From assembly GCF_003590835.1 (NCBI RefSeq), contig NZ_QYUQ01000002.1, positions 1,178,001 through 1,242,000 of the forward strand: a stretch of DNA of 64,000 nt, written 5' to 3'. Positions 18,905 to 28,236 of this stretch are shown here, one piece after another (position 1 is the first letter of the stretch; every line of letters starts with the position of its first letter). Made by a program: the position numbers and the translations under genes. The notes beneath the pieces are model-generated. The model searched no databases and was not told the DNA's origin. It saw nothing but the letters and a program-made list of their open reading frames with translations. This DNA is from Noviherbaspirillum sedimenti. GTDB lineage: Bacteria > Pseudomonadota > Gammaproteobacteria > Burkholderiales > Burkholderiaceae_D.

Positions 18905-19843
18905 TCAGCCTTTCACTTCGAGGAAGTCCCGCAGAGCAGCAAGGAGCGCTTCGGGCCGTTCTTCAGCCGGGTAATGACCACTACCTGGAATGATGACCGA
19001 TACGACGTCATCGCACACGGAACGCAGCTCGGCCTCGACGCTGCCACCACATGCCAGCTCCCCCGAGAACGCCAACACCGGCAGGCTTAGCCGGCGCTGC
19101 ATGCGCTCGCGGTTCTGCGGAATGGAGGCATCAATCGCCCGGTAGTAATCGAAACTGGCGCGCAAGGCATCCGGGTCGCGCAGCTGCTCGATATAGAAGT
19201 CGCGCGCATGCTTGGGAAGCGCTTCGGGCGATCCTGATTTGGTCGCAAACTGGTGACCAAAGTAGATGTCTTCACGACCCTGCACCAGCGCTTCGTTCAC
19301 GCCTAATGCGCGATTGAAGTTGAAGTGCCACAGAAAGTCGCTCAGCCACCGGTCGTCGGGCAGCAGCGGCGGCGAGGCGGAGATGCCGGGGATGAGCGCC
19401 TCCCCCAGCGCGATGCGCTCGATGCGTCCTGGTTGGTCATGTGCCATGGCGAAGCCTGTCCACATGCCGATGTCGTGGCCGGCCATCGCGAACCTGTCAA
19501 AACCCAGAGCATCCATCAGTGCGAACATATCGGCAGCGAGCGACCGTGAGTCGTAGCCTTCACGCGGCTTGTCTGACAGTCCGACGCCGCGCGGATCGGC
19601 GGCAATGACCGTGAAGGAACGTGCCAGCGGCAACATGAGATACCGCCAGGCATACCAATTCTGTGGCCAGCCCCCGAGTAGCAGGAGCGGCGGTCCTTCA
19701 CCACCTATGACCGCATGGAGATTCAAATCGCCGGACGGAACGAGGTAACTATCGAAAACTTCAGTAAAGCCTTCAGGAAGCGATGGAACGCCATGCACTG
19801 AACCGAAGTCCTTAGTGCGCTGAAATGTAGTGAGGAATGTCAT
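18905..19843 (-). CDS. Alpha/beta hydrolase, epoxide-hydrolase-like
   Basis: A 312-residue alpha/beta hydrolase. The nucleophile elbow is AGHDIGMW with Asp124 where esterases have Ser. That is the mark of the epoxide hydrolase/haloalkane dehalogenase branch. DPRGVGLSDKP near 83 and the C-terminal GSGHYPAEERP with the catalytic His are typical of epoxide hydrolases. The oxyanion region reads GGWPQ in place of the usual HGFP or HGWP. It is downstream of the pirin gene, with a 151-base gap, and may be part of the same response. The substrate is unknown. Confidence 0.8.
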   Translation of the reverse strand: MTFLTTFQRTKDFGSVHGVPSLPEGFTEVFDSYLVPSGDLNLHAVIGGEGPPLLLLGGWPQNWYAWRYLMLPLARSFTVIAADPRGVGLSDKPREGYDSRSLAADMFALMDALGFDRFAMAGHDIGMWTGFAMAHDQPGRIERIALGEALIPGISASPPLLPDDRWLSDFLWHFNFNRALGVNEALVQGREDIYFGHQFATKSGSPEALPKHARDFYIEQLRDPDALRASFDYYRAIDASIPQNRERMQRRLSLPVLAFSGELACGGSVEAELRSVCDDVVSVIIPGSGHYPAEERPEALLAALRDFLEVKG

Positions 19844-19994
19844 TGGAAGAGCCGATTACATTGATGTAGTGGTCATGCCATAAATTGGCAAAATCAAGAG
19901 AATTTAATCAAGGGTTTCCATGATCTTCAGATACTGCTCGTGGCGTTTTTGGGCAGTGCCGAGGGGTTGCCGGTCTCAAGCTTGCAGCGCGGAC

Positions 19995-20822
19995 TCAAAG
20001 TGATCCGAATTCACCGCGCTGGTATGCGGCAAGGCGCGCAGCCAGCGCTTCGGCAGACGCCAGTGCCAACGACCCTTGCCAATGCACCGGCTGACGCAAC
20101 GGGATGCCAGAGAACACGACAGCCTTGGCATTGCCGTCCTTCACCTGTAGCGCTATTTCACGAGGCGTGGTCTGTGCCGGAAACACGGGCAACCGTGGTT
20201 CGTTGGCATCAAAGGATAGTCCATCAATTTCCAGCGTGCCGAAAATCGGCATGATGAAAGCACTGTGGCCGGCCGCAACCGGCACGGACAGACTGGCCCC
20301 CTGATCAAGAGAGATGTCAAGCAGGCAAACCTCCGTCGGCGGATGCAGCGGAGAATGTGCGTCACCAAAGCTCCCCAGCGGTACGCGGACTTTAGCACCA
20401 GGCAACTGCACGACCGGCACGTCCTGCGGCTCAAGGCTTAATGCAAAAGCTTCAGCGTCCTGCCGATCAACCGCCAGATTCACGAAGATTTGCAGCATAT
20501 GCACGGTCTTGCCTGAAACGGCGGGAACCTCGTCATGAACCACGCCCCGGCCGGCAGCCGTCCAGTGGAGGCCGCCGGGCTGGATGCGGTTGCGAGTATC
20601 CAGCGAATCCCGATTGTTGATCCCGGTTTCCGAATCGAGAAAGACGTAGGACACTGCGGAGAAACCCGCATGAGGATGTGTCGGGAAGCTTGCCACACTC
20701 ATCCAGGCATGATCGACACCGAGAAAGGGGTCAATCGGTGCGGCCATCTCGCCACCCCGCAGGGAGTAAGCGCGAAAGCCGCTGCCGATGTTCATGCGAT
20801 GTAGCTGGGCGATATCGCTCAT
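19995..20822 (-). CDS. Pirin family protein
   Basis: A two-cupin metal protein of 275 residues. The likely metal ligands His49, His51 (in HPHAGF), His96 and Glu98 (in GRGVVHDE) have exactly the 2-45-2 spacing known for human pirin and E. coli YhhW. Some bacterial pirins have quercetinase activity, while others act as redox-linked regulators. Its start lies 11 bases after the stop of the alkene reductase gene, so the two are cotranscribed. Function beyond the family is an inference. Confidence 0.88.
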   Translation of the reverse strand: MSDIAQLHRMNIGSGFRAYSLRGGEMAAPIDPFLGVDHAWMSVASFPTHPHAGFSAVSYVFLDSETGINNRDSLDTRNRIQPGGLHWTAAGRGVVHDEVPAVSGKTVHMLQIFVNLAVDRQDAEAFALSLEPQDVPVVQLPGAKVRVPLGSFGDAHSPLHPPTEVCLLDISLDQGASLSVPVAAGHSAFIMPIFGTLEIDGLSFDANEPRLPVFPAQTTPREIALQVKDGNAKAVVFSGIPLRQPVHWQGSLALASAEALAARLAAYQRGEFGSL

Positions 20823-20833
20823 GACAGCGTTCC

Positions 20834-21904
20834 TCAGTTAGCGCTCGTTCCGCTCAGCGACGGATAGTCGGTGTAGCCTTGTGCGCCCGGAGAATAGAAG
20901 GTGTTCTTGTCCGGTGTGTTGAGTGGAGCACCTTGGCGGAAGCGTTCGGGCAGGTCAGGATTGGCCAGGAAGGCACCGCCGAACACCGTCGCATCGGCCC
21001 GGCCATCGGCCAGGGCAGCCTCTGCAACTGTTTGGTCGAGACCGCCGCCCATCAGGTAGGCGCCGTTAAAGCGCGGGCGCAACAGGGCATGGTAATCGAC
21101 CTTGGCGCCGAACAGCGCAACATGCAGGTAAGCCAGATTCAGGTCACGCAGTTGCTCGACCAGGTAGGTGTAGGTTTGCAGAGGATTGTCATCGACGATG
21201 TCGTTGAAGTTCATTTCCGGGGAAATCTTGATCCCGACGCGATCCCCACCGGCCTCGGCGACCATTGCTGCCAGAACGTCGAGCACGAATCGGGCGCGAT
21301 TGGCGGCAGAGCCACCGTATTGATCCTGGCGCTGGTTGCTGCCGGAAGACAGGAACTGCTCAGGCAGATAGCCCGAAGCGGTGTGCAACTCGACACCATC
21401 AAAGCCGGCCTCCAGGGCACGGCGGGTAGCTATACGGTATTCATCGATCACACCGGCAATCTCGTCCAGTCTGAGTTCGCGGGGGGTGACAAAGTCCTGC
21501 AAGCCACTGGCTGTCCAGGTCTGACCGGCCGGCTTGATCGCGGAAGGCGCGACGGGTTGTGCTTCATTCGGCAGCAGCGACGGATGCGAGATACGACCGC
21601 AGTGCATCACTTGCATGAAGATTCGGCCACCCTTGGCATGGACGGCCTCGGTCACTTTCTTCCAGGCAGCAACCTGGGCATCGGTCGCTATTCCCGGGGT
21701 GCGCACATAGCCCTTACCCATGGCCGACGGGAAGACACCTTCGGTGATGATCAAACCGGCGCTGGCGCGTTGGACGTAATAGGCGGCAACCAGGTCGCTC
21801 GGGATGCCGTTGTCGTCGGAACGTGAGCGGGTCATCGGCGCCATGACCAGGCGATTGGGCAAGGTATGACGACCGATTTGAACGGGTGTGAAGAGTGGGT
21901 TCAT
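20834..21904 (-). CDS. Alkene reductase, old yellow enzyme family
   Basis: A 356-residue FMN-dependent NAD(P)H oxidoreductase that reduces activated alkenes and possibly nitro compounds. The TIM-barrel shows the N-terminal strand NRLVMAPMTRSR, the conserved GYLPEQFL block, NQRQDQYGGS and the C-terminal FMN phosphate region FGGAFLANPDLPER. At the paired substrate-binding site the sequence reads HTAS, with Ser where best-known members have Asn or His. It heads the minus-strand alkene reductase-pirin unit and is divergent from a LysR regulator. Confidence 0.9.
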   Translation of the reverse strand: MNPLFTPVQIGRHTLPNRLVMAPMTRSRSDDNGIPSDLVAAYYVQRASAGLIITEGVFPSAMGKGYVRTPGIATDAQVAAWKKVTEAVHAKGGRIFMQVMHCGRISHPSLLPNEAQPVAPSAIKPAGQTWTASGLQDFVTPRELRLDEIAGVIDEYRIATRRALEAGFDGVELHTASGYLPEQFLSSGSNQRQDQYGGSAANRARFVLDVLAAMVAEAGGDRVGIKISPEMNFNDIVDDNPLQTYTYLVEQLRDLNLAYLHVALFGAKVDYHALLRPRFNGAYLMGGGLDQTVAEAALADGRADATVFGGAFLANPDLPERFRQGAPLNTPDKNTFYSPGAQGYTDYPSLSGTSAN

Positions 21905-21940
21905 GGTGCGATCCTCAGTGGTTTAGTGTGGAAGCATCTT

Positions 21941-21981
21941 ATTCCCAAAAAAATTCGAGTTAAAGTAGCTAAAATGGGAAT
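21941..21981. promoter_or_regulatory. Inverted repeat ATTCCCA / TGGGAAT in the alkene reductase-LysR divergent gap
   Basis: Seven-base perfect arms are separated by 27 bases, centred in the 98-base gap between the alkene reductase and LysR start codons. The position suits a LysR site controlling both genes; the long spacer is atypical of the T-N11-A core. Confidence 0.35.
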
Positions 21982-22002
21982 GATTGATCCACCTATGGAG
22001 CA

Positions 22003-22899
22003 ATGCGGATGGAGTTTTTGAATGACATGGCCTTGTTCGTCGAAGTGGTCAAGGCGCGGGGCTTCCGCCATGCAGCAGAGGCAGTCGGGATACCCAACTC
22101 CACGGTATCGCGTCGCATCAGTGCCCTGGAAAAGGCTATTGGACTGCGCCTGCTGCACCGGACAACACGCAAGATCGAGTTGACGGAGGCCGGTCAGATC
22201 TATTTCGAGCGCTGCAAACGCATTGTCGATGAGGCGAGACTCGCCCATGAACAACTGGGGGAGATGTTGGCGCAGCCGAGTGGCGTATTGCGCGCCTCAT
22301 TGCCGGTGGATTTTGCGACTATCTATCTGGCGCCGCTGATTACCGAATTCGCTCGCCGCTATCCGGGCATCAGCTTCGATTTTGACCTGACGCCTCGCCT
22401 GGTTGACCTCGTGGCTGAACCCTTCGATGTCGCCATTCGCATGGGCAACCCTCCGGACTCGAATCTGATTGCACGGCAGTTAGCCAACCTGGCGTGTTCT
22501 CTCTACGCCTCGCCGCCCTATCTCGAGCAATTTGGCGAACCGTCCCATCCTGCCGATTTGGCGCAGCACGAGTGCCTGGGATTCCGTAGCGGTAAGATCA
22601 GTACATGGAGGTTGCACAATGCCGCTGAGTCGGTTGAGGTGACAGTCGGCGGCCGGTTTCAACTCAATAGCATTGGCTTGATCCGGCGACTGGCGACGCT
22701 TGATCAAGGAATCGCCCTCCTGCCTGCTGAAATCGTCGCTGAAGACGTGGCTCTGGGGCGCTTACGTCGAATTCTTCCAGAGTGGGCGGGGCCGGCAACC
22801 CCCGTCTACGCGATGACCGAAACGCGCCTGTTACCGGCGAAGACACAGCGTTTCATTGAGTTTCTGCGAGAACGACTCAGCGCCCATACGCTCGCATGA
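22003..22899 (+). CDS. LysR-family transcriptional regulator
   Basis: A 298-residue regulator with an N-terminal winged helix-turn-helix (residues about 5-63, including AEAVGIPNSTVSRRISALEKAIG). A periplasmic-binding-protein-like effector domain follows from about 90. It is transcribed away from the alkene reductase, so it most likely controls that gene, pirin and itself. The third codon is also ATG (22009) and has GGAG at a better distance, so the true start may be there. The effector is unknown; an electrophile such as a quinone or enone is a guess from the neighbours. Confidence 0.88.
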   Translation: MRMEFLNDMALFVEVVKARGFRHAAEAVGIPNSTVSRRISALEKAIGLRLLHRTTRKIELTEAGQIYFERCKRIVDEARLAHEQLGEMLAQPSGVLRASLPVDFATIYLAPLITEFARRYPGISFDFDLTPRLVDLVAEPFDVAIRMGNPPDSNLIARQLANLACSLYASPPYLEQFGEPSHPADLAQHECLGFRSGKISTWRLHNAAESVEVTVGGRFQLNSIGLIRRLATLDQGIALLPAEIVAEDVALGRLRRILPEWAGPATPVYAMTETRLLPAKTQRFIEFLRERLSAHTLA

Positions 22900-22911
22900 A
22901 AGTTTCTACGA

Positions 22912-23004
22912 CTAATCGCCTATAGACACGATGACGAGCGCGGAGAAGATCAGAATCGCGGCAACGGCGAATGTACTCCGCAGGCCGGCGGATGGCCAGC
23001 GTGC
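22912..23004 (-). pseudogene. Remnant C-terminal end of a membrane transport protein
   Basis: On the minus strand 30 codons before a TAG stop encode a typical transporter tail. It starts ARWPSAGLRSTF and continues into a hydrophobic helix of about 17 residues ending VSIGD. An in-frame TGA lies directly upstream and no further homology is visible, so only the last helix survives. It sits in the 226-base gap between the LysR and MFS genes. It may be the debris of an older transporter gene; the parent family cannot be fixed from 30 residues. Confidence 0.45.
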
Positions 23005-23125
23005 TCATGGAGAAGTTGGATTACAATGCAACAAGCTCGCACGCCCGGCCAGTAGCACTTGCAAATAGCAAAGTCAATCAGGGCGAAAGACTCAAACAAC
23101 CTTCCCGCTTCCCGCCTTCCTTCTT

Positions 23126-24340
23126 GTGCCTATCAAACCATCACCCTATCTTTGGTTGTGTTTTTGCATGTGCGTGGGTGTCATGGGCACCGCCCTTGCA
23201 AGTCCTTTGTATCCACTGTACCAGCAAGCCTGGGGTTTGCAGCCTAGCCACATTACCCTCGTTTTTGTAGCTTATATGGTCGCCGCGCTGGCAAGCCTGT
23301 TGCTGCTGGCGCGCCTCAATGACCGTTATGGCTTCCTGCCCGTGCTGCGCGCCGGCCTGGTCATTGTCACTTTTGGGGTATTGATTTCGGCTTGCGCCTG
23401 GGATGTCCCTTCGCTGATCGTGGGTCGCGTGGTCATCGGCGTGGCGTCTGGGCTGATCACGACCTCGGCCTCACTGGGGCTGACGCAGATGGGCAATCAA
23501 GGCGACATGCAGCGCGCCTCGGCCACCACGAGCCTGATGATGGCCTTCGGTTTCGGGCTGGGGCCGGTGGTGGGCGGATTAGTCGCGCAGTGGGCGCCGG
23601 CGCCATTGGTGACGGCCTATGTGCCATCGCTACTGCTGGGGATAGTGGCCATCTGGGCATTGTGGAAAATGACCCTGCCTGCCCACCTGCAGGCGCCAGC
23701 CGCGCGGCAAGCAGTGCCGCTGCGTCTGCGCGAATGGCTACCCAAAGTGACGCTGCCTGAACCGCGCTTTGCGCGTCACTTTGCCCTTGGCAGCATGGGC
23801 GCCTTTTGCGCCTTCGGCATCTTCAGCCTCTACGCGTCGCTGGCGCCGAGCTTCATGGACCGCATGGTGCCGTGGCACGGGCCGGCCGTCTCGGGCCTGT
23901 CGATTGGCGTGATCCTGTTTTTGTCGGCTGCCGCCCAATACTTTGCCCGCCCCGTGCATCCCAAGACGGCAATGGTGGTGGGCCTTGCCGCGCTGGTGCT
24001 GTGTAACCTGCTGCTGTTGATCAATAACTTCATCGGCTCAGGCCTGCTGTTTGTGTTGAGCGTACTGACGACCGCACTGAGCCACGGATTGTGCAACCTC
24101 GCTGGCATCATGGTGGTAAACAAGGTCTCCACGCCCGCCAACCGTGCTGGCCTGATATCAACCTACCTGATGATCGGTTACTGTGGCACCATCGTGCCGA
24201 TCCTGGGCGTAGGCTGGTTGTCCGACCACATTGGCCTGGCGCAGGCGCTGGTGGTGTTTTGCATTTGTATGGCGGCACTTGCCAGCGTATTGGCAGTGCT
24301 GACCTGGCGCACGCCCAAACTGGCCAACCCGCAAGGCTGA
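23126..24340 (+). CDS. MFS transporter
   Basis: A 404-residue inner-membrane transporter with about 12 hydrophobic segments. It has the loop 2-3 motif RLNDRYGFLPVLR of the major facilitator family near residue 64 and a glycine-rich segment in TM5 (FGFGLGPVVGG). It probably exports or imports a small molecule by proton coupling; the substrate cannot be told. The start is a GTG at 23126, as no ATG is placed at the expected N-terminus. It converges on radA with a 22-base gap and no obvious terminator. Confidence 0.85.
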   Translation: MPIKPSPYLWLCFCMCVGVMGTALASPLYPLYQQAWGLQPSHITLVFVAYMVAALASLLLLARLNDRYGFLPVLRAGLVIVTFGVLISACAWDVPSLIVGRVVIGVASGLITTSASLGLTQMGNQGDMQRASATTSLMMAFGFGLGPVVGGLVAQWAPAPLVTAYVPSLLLGIVAIWALWKMTLPAHLQAPAARQAVPLRLREWLPKVTLPEPRFARHFALGSMGAFCAFGIFSLYASLAPSFMDRMVPWHGPAVSGLSIGVILFLSAAAQYFARPVHPKTAMVVGLAALVLCNLLLLINNFIGSGLLFVLSVLTTALSHGLCNLAGIMVVNKVSTPANRAGLISTYLMIGYCGTIVPILGVGWLSDHIGLAQALVVFCICMAALASVLAVLTWRTPKLANPQG

Positions 24341-24362
24341 CACAGGCCTCTGCACGTCGGCC

Positions 24363-25739
24363 CTACAACTCGGTATTGCGGATCTTGTCGAGCGCCTCGT
24401 CGATGCGCTCGACGCCGATGATGGTCAAGCCCTCGATCTTCTGTTTCGGCGCATTGGCCTTGGGGATCATGGCAATCGAAAATCCCAGCTTGGCGGCTTC
24501 GCGCAGGCGTTCCTGGCCGCGCGGTGCCGGCCGGATCTCGCCGGCCAGGCCGACTTCGCCGAACACCGCGAGGCCGCGCGGCAGCGGCTTGTTGCGCATC
24601 GACGATTGAATCGCCAGCATGACCGCGAGATCGGCGGCCGGCTCGGTGATCTTGACGCCGCCTACCGCATTGATGAAGACATCCTGGTCGAAGGCAGCCA
24701 CGCCGGCATGCCGGTGCAAGACCGCCAGCAGCATCGCCAGGCGGTTCTGCTCCAGGCCGACCGACAGCCGCCGCGCATTGGGCACGTGCGAAGTATCGAC
24801 CAGCGCCTGGATTTCCACCAGCAGCGGCCGCGTGCCTTCCTGGGTCACCATCACGCAGGAACCCGCGACCTGGCTGTCATGCTGCGACAGGAACAGCGCC
24901 GACGGGTTGGAAACGCCCTTCAGGCCCTTCTCCGTCATGGCGAACACGCCCAGTTCGTTGACCGCGCCGAAGCGGTTCTTGAAGGCGCGCACCAGGCGGA
25001 AACTGGAATGCGTGTCGCCCTCGAAATACAGCACGGTGTCGACGATGTGTTCCAGCACGCGCGGACCGGCCAGCGCGCCTTCCTTGGTGACATGGCCGAC
25101 CAGGATGATGGTGACGCCGGTCTGCTTGGCAAAGCGCGTCAGTTGCGCCGCGCATTCGCGCACCTGCGCAACCGAACCCGGCGCCGAGGTCAGGGCGTCC
25201 GAATACAGGGTCTGGATCGAATCGATCACCGCCACCTGCGGCTTTTGTTCGGCCAGCGTGGCAAGGATCTTTTCCAGCTGGATTTCCGCCTGCAACTTCA
25301 AATCCTGCGCGTCGACCGCCAGGCGTTTCGCCCGCAGGGCGATCTGCGCGCCGGATTCCTCGCCGCTGACGTACAGGGCTTTGCGGTTGCGGGAGAGGTT
25401 GGCCAGCGCCTGCAGCAGCAGGGTCGACTTGCCGATGCCGGGGTCGCCGCCGATCAGCACCACGCCGCCGGCCACCAGGCCGCCGCCCAGCACCCGGTCG
25501 AATTCCTCGATGCCGGTGGAGAAACGCGGCACGTCGATCGCCTCGATATCCGCCAGACTCAGCACCGGAGTGGCTTGCGCCAGTCCCTGCTGCGGCGCCG
25601 AATAGCGGTTGCCGCCGCCGGTTTCGACCAGGGTTTCCACCAGGGTGTTCCACTGGCCGCAGGCCGGGCACTGGCCCGCCCATTTGGCCGAGACGCCGCC
25701 GCATTCGGTGCAGGTGTAATTGGTTTTGGCTTTGGCCAT
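24363..25739 (-). CDS. radA: DNA repair protein RadA
   Basis: RadA (Sms) is a RecA-like ATPase that drives branch migration in recombinational repair. The 458-residue protein has an N-terminal C4 zinc finger (CTECGG then CPACGQW), Walker A GGDPGIGKST, the RadA-specific KNRFG motif (FKNRFGAVNELG) and a C-terminal Lon-protease-like domain without catalysis. AAGGCG lies upstream of the ATG. It starts 10 bases after the alr stop, so alr and radA form one unit. Confidence 0.96.
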   Translation of the reverse strand: MAKAKTNYTCTECGGVSAKWAGQCPACGQWNTLVETLVETGGGNRYSAPQQGLAQATPVLSLADIEAIDVPRFSTGIEEFDRVLGGGLVAGGVVLIGGDPGIGKSTLLLQALANLSRNRKALYVSGEESGAQIALRAKRLAVDAQDLKLQAEIQLEKILATLAEQKPQVAVIDSIQTLYSDALTSAPGSVAQVRECAAQLTRFAKQTGVTIILVGHVTKEGALAGPRVLEHIVDTVLYFEGDTHSSFRLVRAFKNRFGAVNELGVFAMTEKGLKGVSNPSALFLSQHDSQVAGSCVMVTQEGTRPLLVEIQALVDTSHVPNARRLSVGLEQNRLAMLLAVLHRHAGVAAFDQDVFINAVGGVKITEPAADLAVMLAIQSSMRNKPLPRGLAVFGEVGLAGEIRPAPRGQERLREAAKLGFSIAMIPKANAPKQKIEGLTIIGVERIDEALDKIRNTEL

Positions 25740-25749
25740 TGACGCCTTT

Positions 25750-26832
25750 TCAGTTTTCTACGACGCGCACCCGTGGCGCCAGTGCGCACATCAGCTCATA
25801 GCCGACCGTGCCGGCGGCGTTCGCCACTTCGTCGATCGGCAAGCCTGCACCCCACAGGGTGACGGCGCTGCCGATGCCGGCGCCCGGCACATCCGTCAGG
25901 TCGACGCTGAGCATGTCCATCGACACGGTGCCAAGCAGCCTGGTGCGCACGCCATCGACCAGCACCGGCGTGCCGCTGGGCGCATGGCGCGGGTAGCCGT
26001 CGGCATAACCGCAGGCGACCACGCCGACCGTCATCGGCCCGGTGGCGGCGAAGCGGCTGCCGTAGCCGACGGTTTCACCCGCCTCGATGTGCTGCATGCC
26101 GATGATCCGGCTGGTCAGGTGCATCGCCGGCTGCAGGTCGAAGCCCTGGGCGCTGCGCGCGCCCGGAGTGGCGCCGTACAGCATGATGCCGGGGCGGATC
26201 CAGTCAGCCTGTCCCTGCACTTGCGGATGCAGCAGGATGCCGGCGGAATTCGACAGGCTGCGCGGCCCAACCAGGCCTTCAGTCGCACGCTGAAAACGCG
26301 CCAGCTGTTCGGCCAGCGGCATGCCGGGATTGCCAGCCTCCTCGGCGTTGGCAAAATGCGTGATCATGCCGATCTGGCGCACGGCGGCAATGGCGCGCAA
26401 CCTGGCATAGGCATCGCGAAAAGCCTCCGGCCGGAAGCCGAGCCGGTTCATGCCGCTGTTGAGTTTCAGGTGCACATCGACGGGACCCGGCAGGCCAGCC
26501 TGTTCGAGCATGCGAATCTGTTCATCGCAGTGGATGGCGATATCCAGCTGGTGCTGCGCCACCACTTGCATGTCCGCCAACTCGAACACGCCTTCCAGCA
26601 ACAGGATGGGCTTTTGCCAACCCAGCTCGCGCAATTGCACCGCGCCCTCGACTTCGATCAGGGCCAGTCCGTCAGCGTCGGCAAAGCCGCGCATGCCGCG
26701 CGCCAGTCCATGGCCGTAGGCATTGGCCTTGACCACCGCCCAGATTTTCGACTGCGGCGCGCATCGCCTGGCCACTGCCAGGTTATGTCTTAACGCGGAA
26801 ATATCGATAGTGGCAAGCAGCGGACGTGGCAT
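25750..26832 (-). CDS. alr: Alanine racemase
   Basis: This enzyme interconverts L- and D-alanine, supplying D-alanine for peptidoglycan. The 360-residue PLP enzyme has the cofactor lysine Lys35 in VVKANAYGHG. The second catalytic Tyr is near residue 255 in the CGYADGYPR block. Its order with radA is common in betaproteobacteria. It is divergent from lplT with a 135-base gap. It could be either the constitutive (Alr) or catabolic (DadX) type; the absence of a dadA neighbour favours Alr. Confidence 0.94.
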   Translation of the reverse strand: MPRPLLATIDISALRHNLAVARRCAPQSKIWAVVKANAYGHGLARGMRGFADADGLALIEVEGAVQLRELGWQKPILLLEGVFELADMQVVAQHQLDIAIHCDEQIRMLEQAGLPGPVDVHLKLNSGMNRLGFRPEAFRDAYARLRAIAAVRQIGMITHFANAEEAGNPGMPLAEQLARFQRATEGLVGPRSLSNSAGILLHPQVQGQADWIRPGIMLYGATPGARSAQGFDLQPAMHLTSRIIGMQHIEAGETVGYGSRFAATGPMTVGVVACGYADGYPRHAPSGTPVLVDGVRTRLLGTVSMDMLSVDLTDVPGAGIGSAVTLWGAGLPIDEVANAAGTVGYELMCALAPRVRVVEN

Positions 26833-26967
26833 GAATACGATTAATCTATAACAGCGGAATCACTCCCATTTTACCGGACTGGAAAGGAATCCGGTGTGGA
26901 TCAGATCGCTGTCGGGGCGGCTTTTCATGGTATAAACGCTGGATAGAAACAATCCACCAGTTTAGAC

Positions 26968-28236
26968 ATGCGGATGAATCGCGGCTTTTACACCATCATG
27001 GCGGCGCAGTTTTTTTCTTCGCTCGCCGACAATGCCCTCCTGATCGTAGCCATTGCCGTATTGACAGTCATGAATGCACCGGAGTGGATGACTCCGTTAC
27101 TGAAACTGTTTTTCGTCCTTTCCTATGTCGTACTGGCGGCTTTCGTCGGCGCCTTTGCGGATGCCCTGCCCAAGGGCCGTGTCATGCTGATCACCAACCT
27201 GGTCAAGGTGGTTGGCTGTGCGCTCATGTTTGTCGACGTGCATCCCCTCGTCGCTTACGGCGTGGTCGGCCTCGGCGCCGCCGCCTATTCGCCGGCCAAG
27301 TATGGCATCCTGACCGAACTGCTGCCGCCGGAAAAACTCGTGGCGGCCAATGGCTGGATCGAAGGCTTGACGGTTTCCTCGATCATCCTGGGTACGGTAT
27401 TGGGGGGCGCGCTGGTCAATCCGGCAATCTCCGGCCAATTGCTCGATCTGAATATCCCGCTGATTAACACTGGCATCGACACGCTGGCGGAATCGGCGCT
27501 GATGGTCATCATGCTGGGCTATCTGCTGGCATCCCTTTTCAATTTCCGCATTCCCGACACCGGGGCGCGTTATCCGCACCAGGAACGCAACCCGATCAAG
27601 CTGTTCGCCGACTTCGCCCGCTGCTGTGTAACACTCTGGAATGACCGCCTGGGCCAAATCTCGCTGGCGGTCACCACGCTGTTCTGGGGTGCCGGCGCGA
27701 CCCTGCAATTCATCGTATTGAAATGGGCGGAACATTCGCTGCAACTGCCTCTGGCCAAAGCGGCAACCATGCAAGGGGTGGTGGCGATCGGCATTGCCGC
27801 CGGCGCCATCGCGGCGGCCCGCTTCGTGCCCCTGAAAAAATCGCTCTCCGTCATGCCGCTGGGCGTGGCGATGGGCGTGACGGTGATGACCATGACGCTG
27901 GTTAATTCGCTGTGGCTCGCCTACCCGCTACTGATCCTGGTAGGCGCTCTGGCCGGTTATTTCGTGGTGCCGATGAATGCCCTGCTGCAGCACCGTGGCC
28001 ATGTGCTGATGAGCGCAGGCCATTCGATTGCCGTGCAAAACTTCAATGAAAACCTGTCGGTGCTTTTCATGCTGATATTGTATGCAGTCATGATCAAGCT
28101 GGACCTGAGCGTGAATATCGTCATCATCCTGTTCGGCAGCTTCGTCGCCGCCATCATGTTGCTGATCATGCGCCGGCATGCGGCCAACCAGCGCGAGCAC
28201 GATTCGCTGACGCTGATCGGCGAACCGAAGCATTAG
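26968..28236 (+). CDS. lplT: Lysophospholipid transporter LplT
   Basis: LplT flips lysophospholipids across the inner membrane for re-acylation. The 422-residue MFS-type protein has about 12 membrane segments, begins MNRGFYTIMAAQFFSSLADNA like known LplT, and contains the loop motif ADALPKGRVM. In E. coli it is paired or fused with the acyltransferase Aas, which is not next to it here. Its end overlaps the DUF1853 gene tail-to-tail by 4 bases, with no terminator visible between them. Confidence 0.9.
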   Translation: MRMNRGFYTIMAAQFFSSLADNALLIVAIAVLTVMNAPEWMTPLLKLFFVLSYVVLAAFVGAFADALPKGRVMLITNLVKVVGCALMFVDVHPLVAYGVVGLGAAAYSPAKYGILTELLPPEKLVAANGWIEGLTVSSIILGTVLGGALVNPAISGQLLDLNIPLINTGIDTLAESALMVIMLGYLLASLFNFRIPDTGARYPHQERNPIKLFADFARCCVTLWNDRLGQISLAVTTLFWGAGATLQFIVLKWAEHSLQLPLAKAATMQGVVAIGIAAGAIAAARFVPLKKSLSVMPLGVAMGVTVMTMTLVNSLWLAYPLLILVGALAGYFVVPMNALLQHRGHVLMSAGHSIAVQNFNENLSVLFMLILYAVMIKLDLSVNIVIILFGSFVAAIMLLIMRRHAANQREHDSLTLIGEPKH

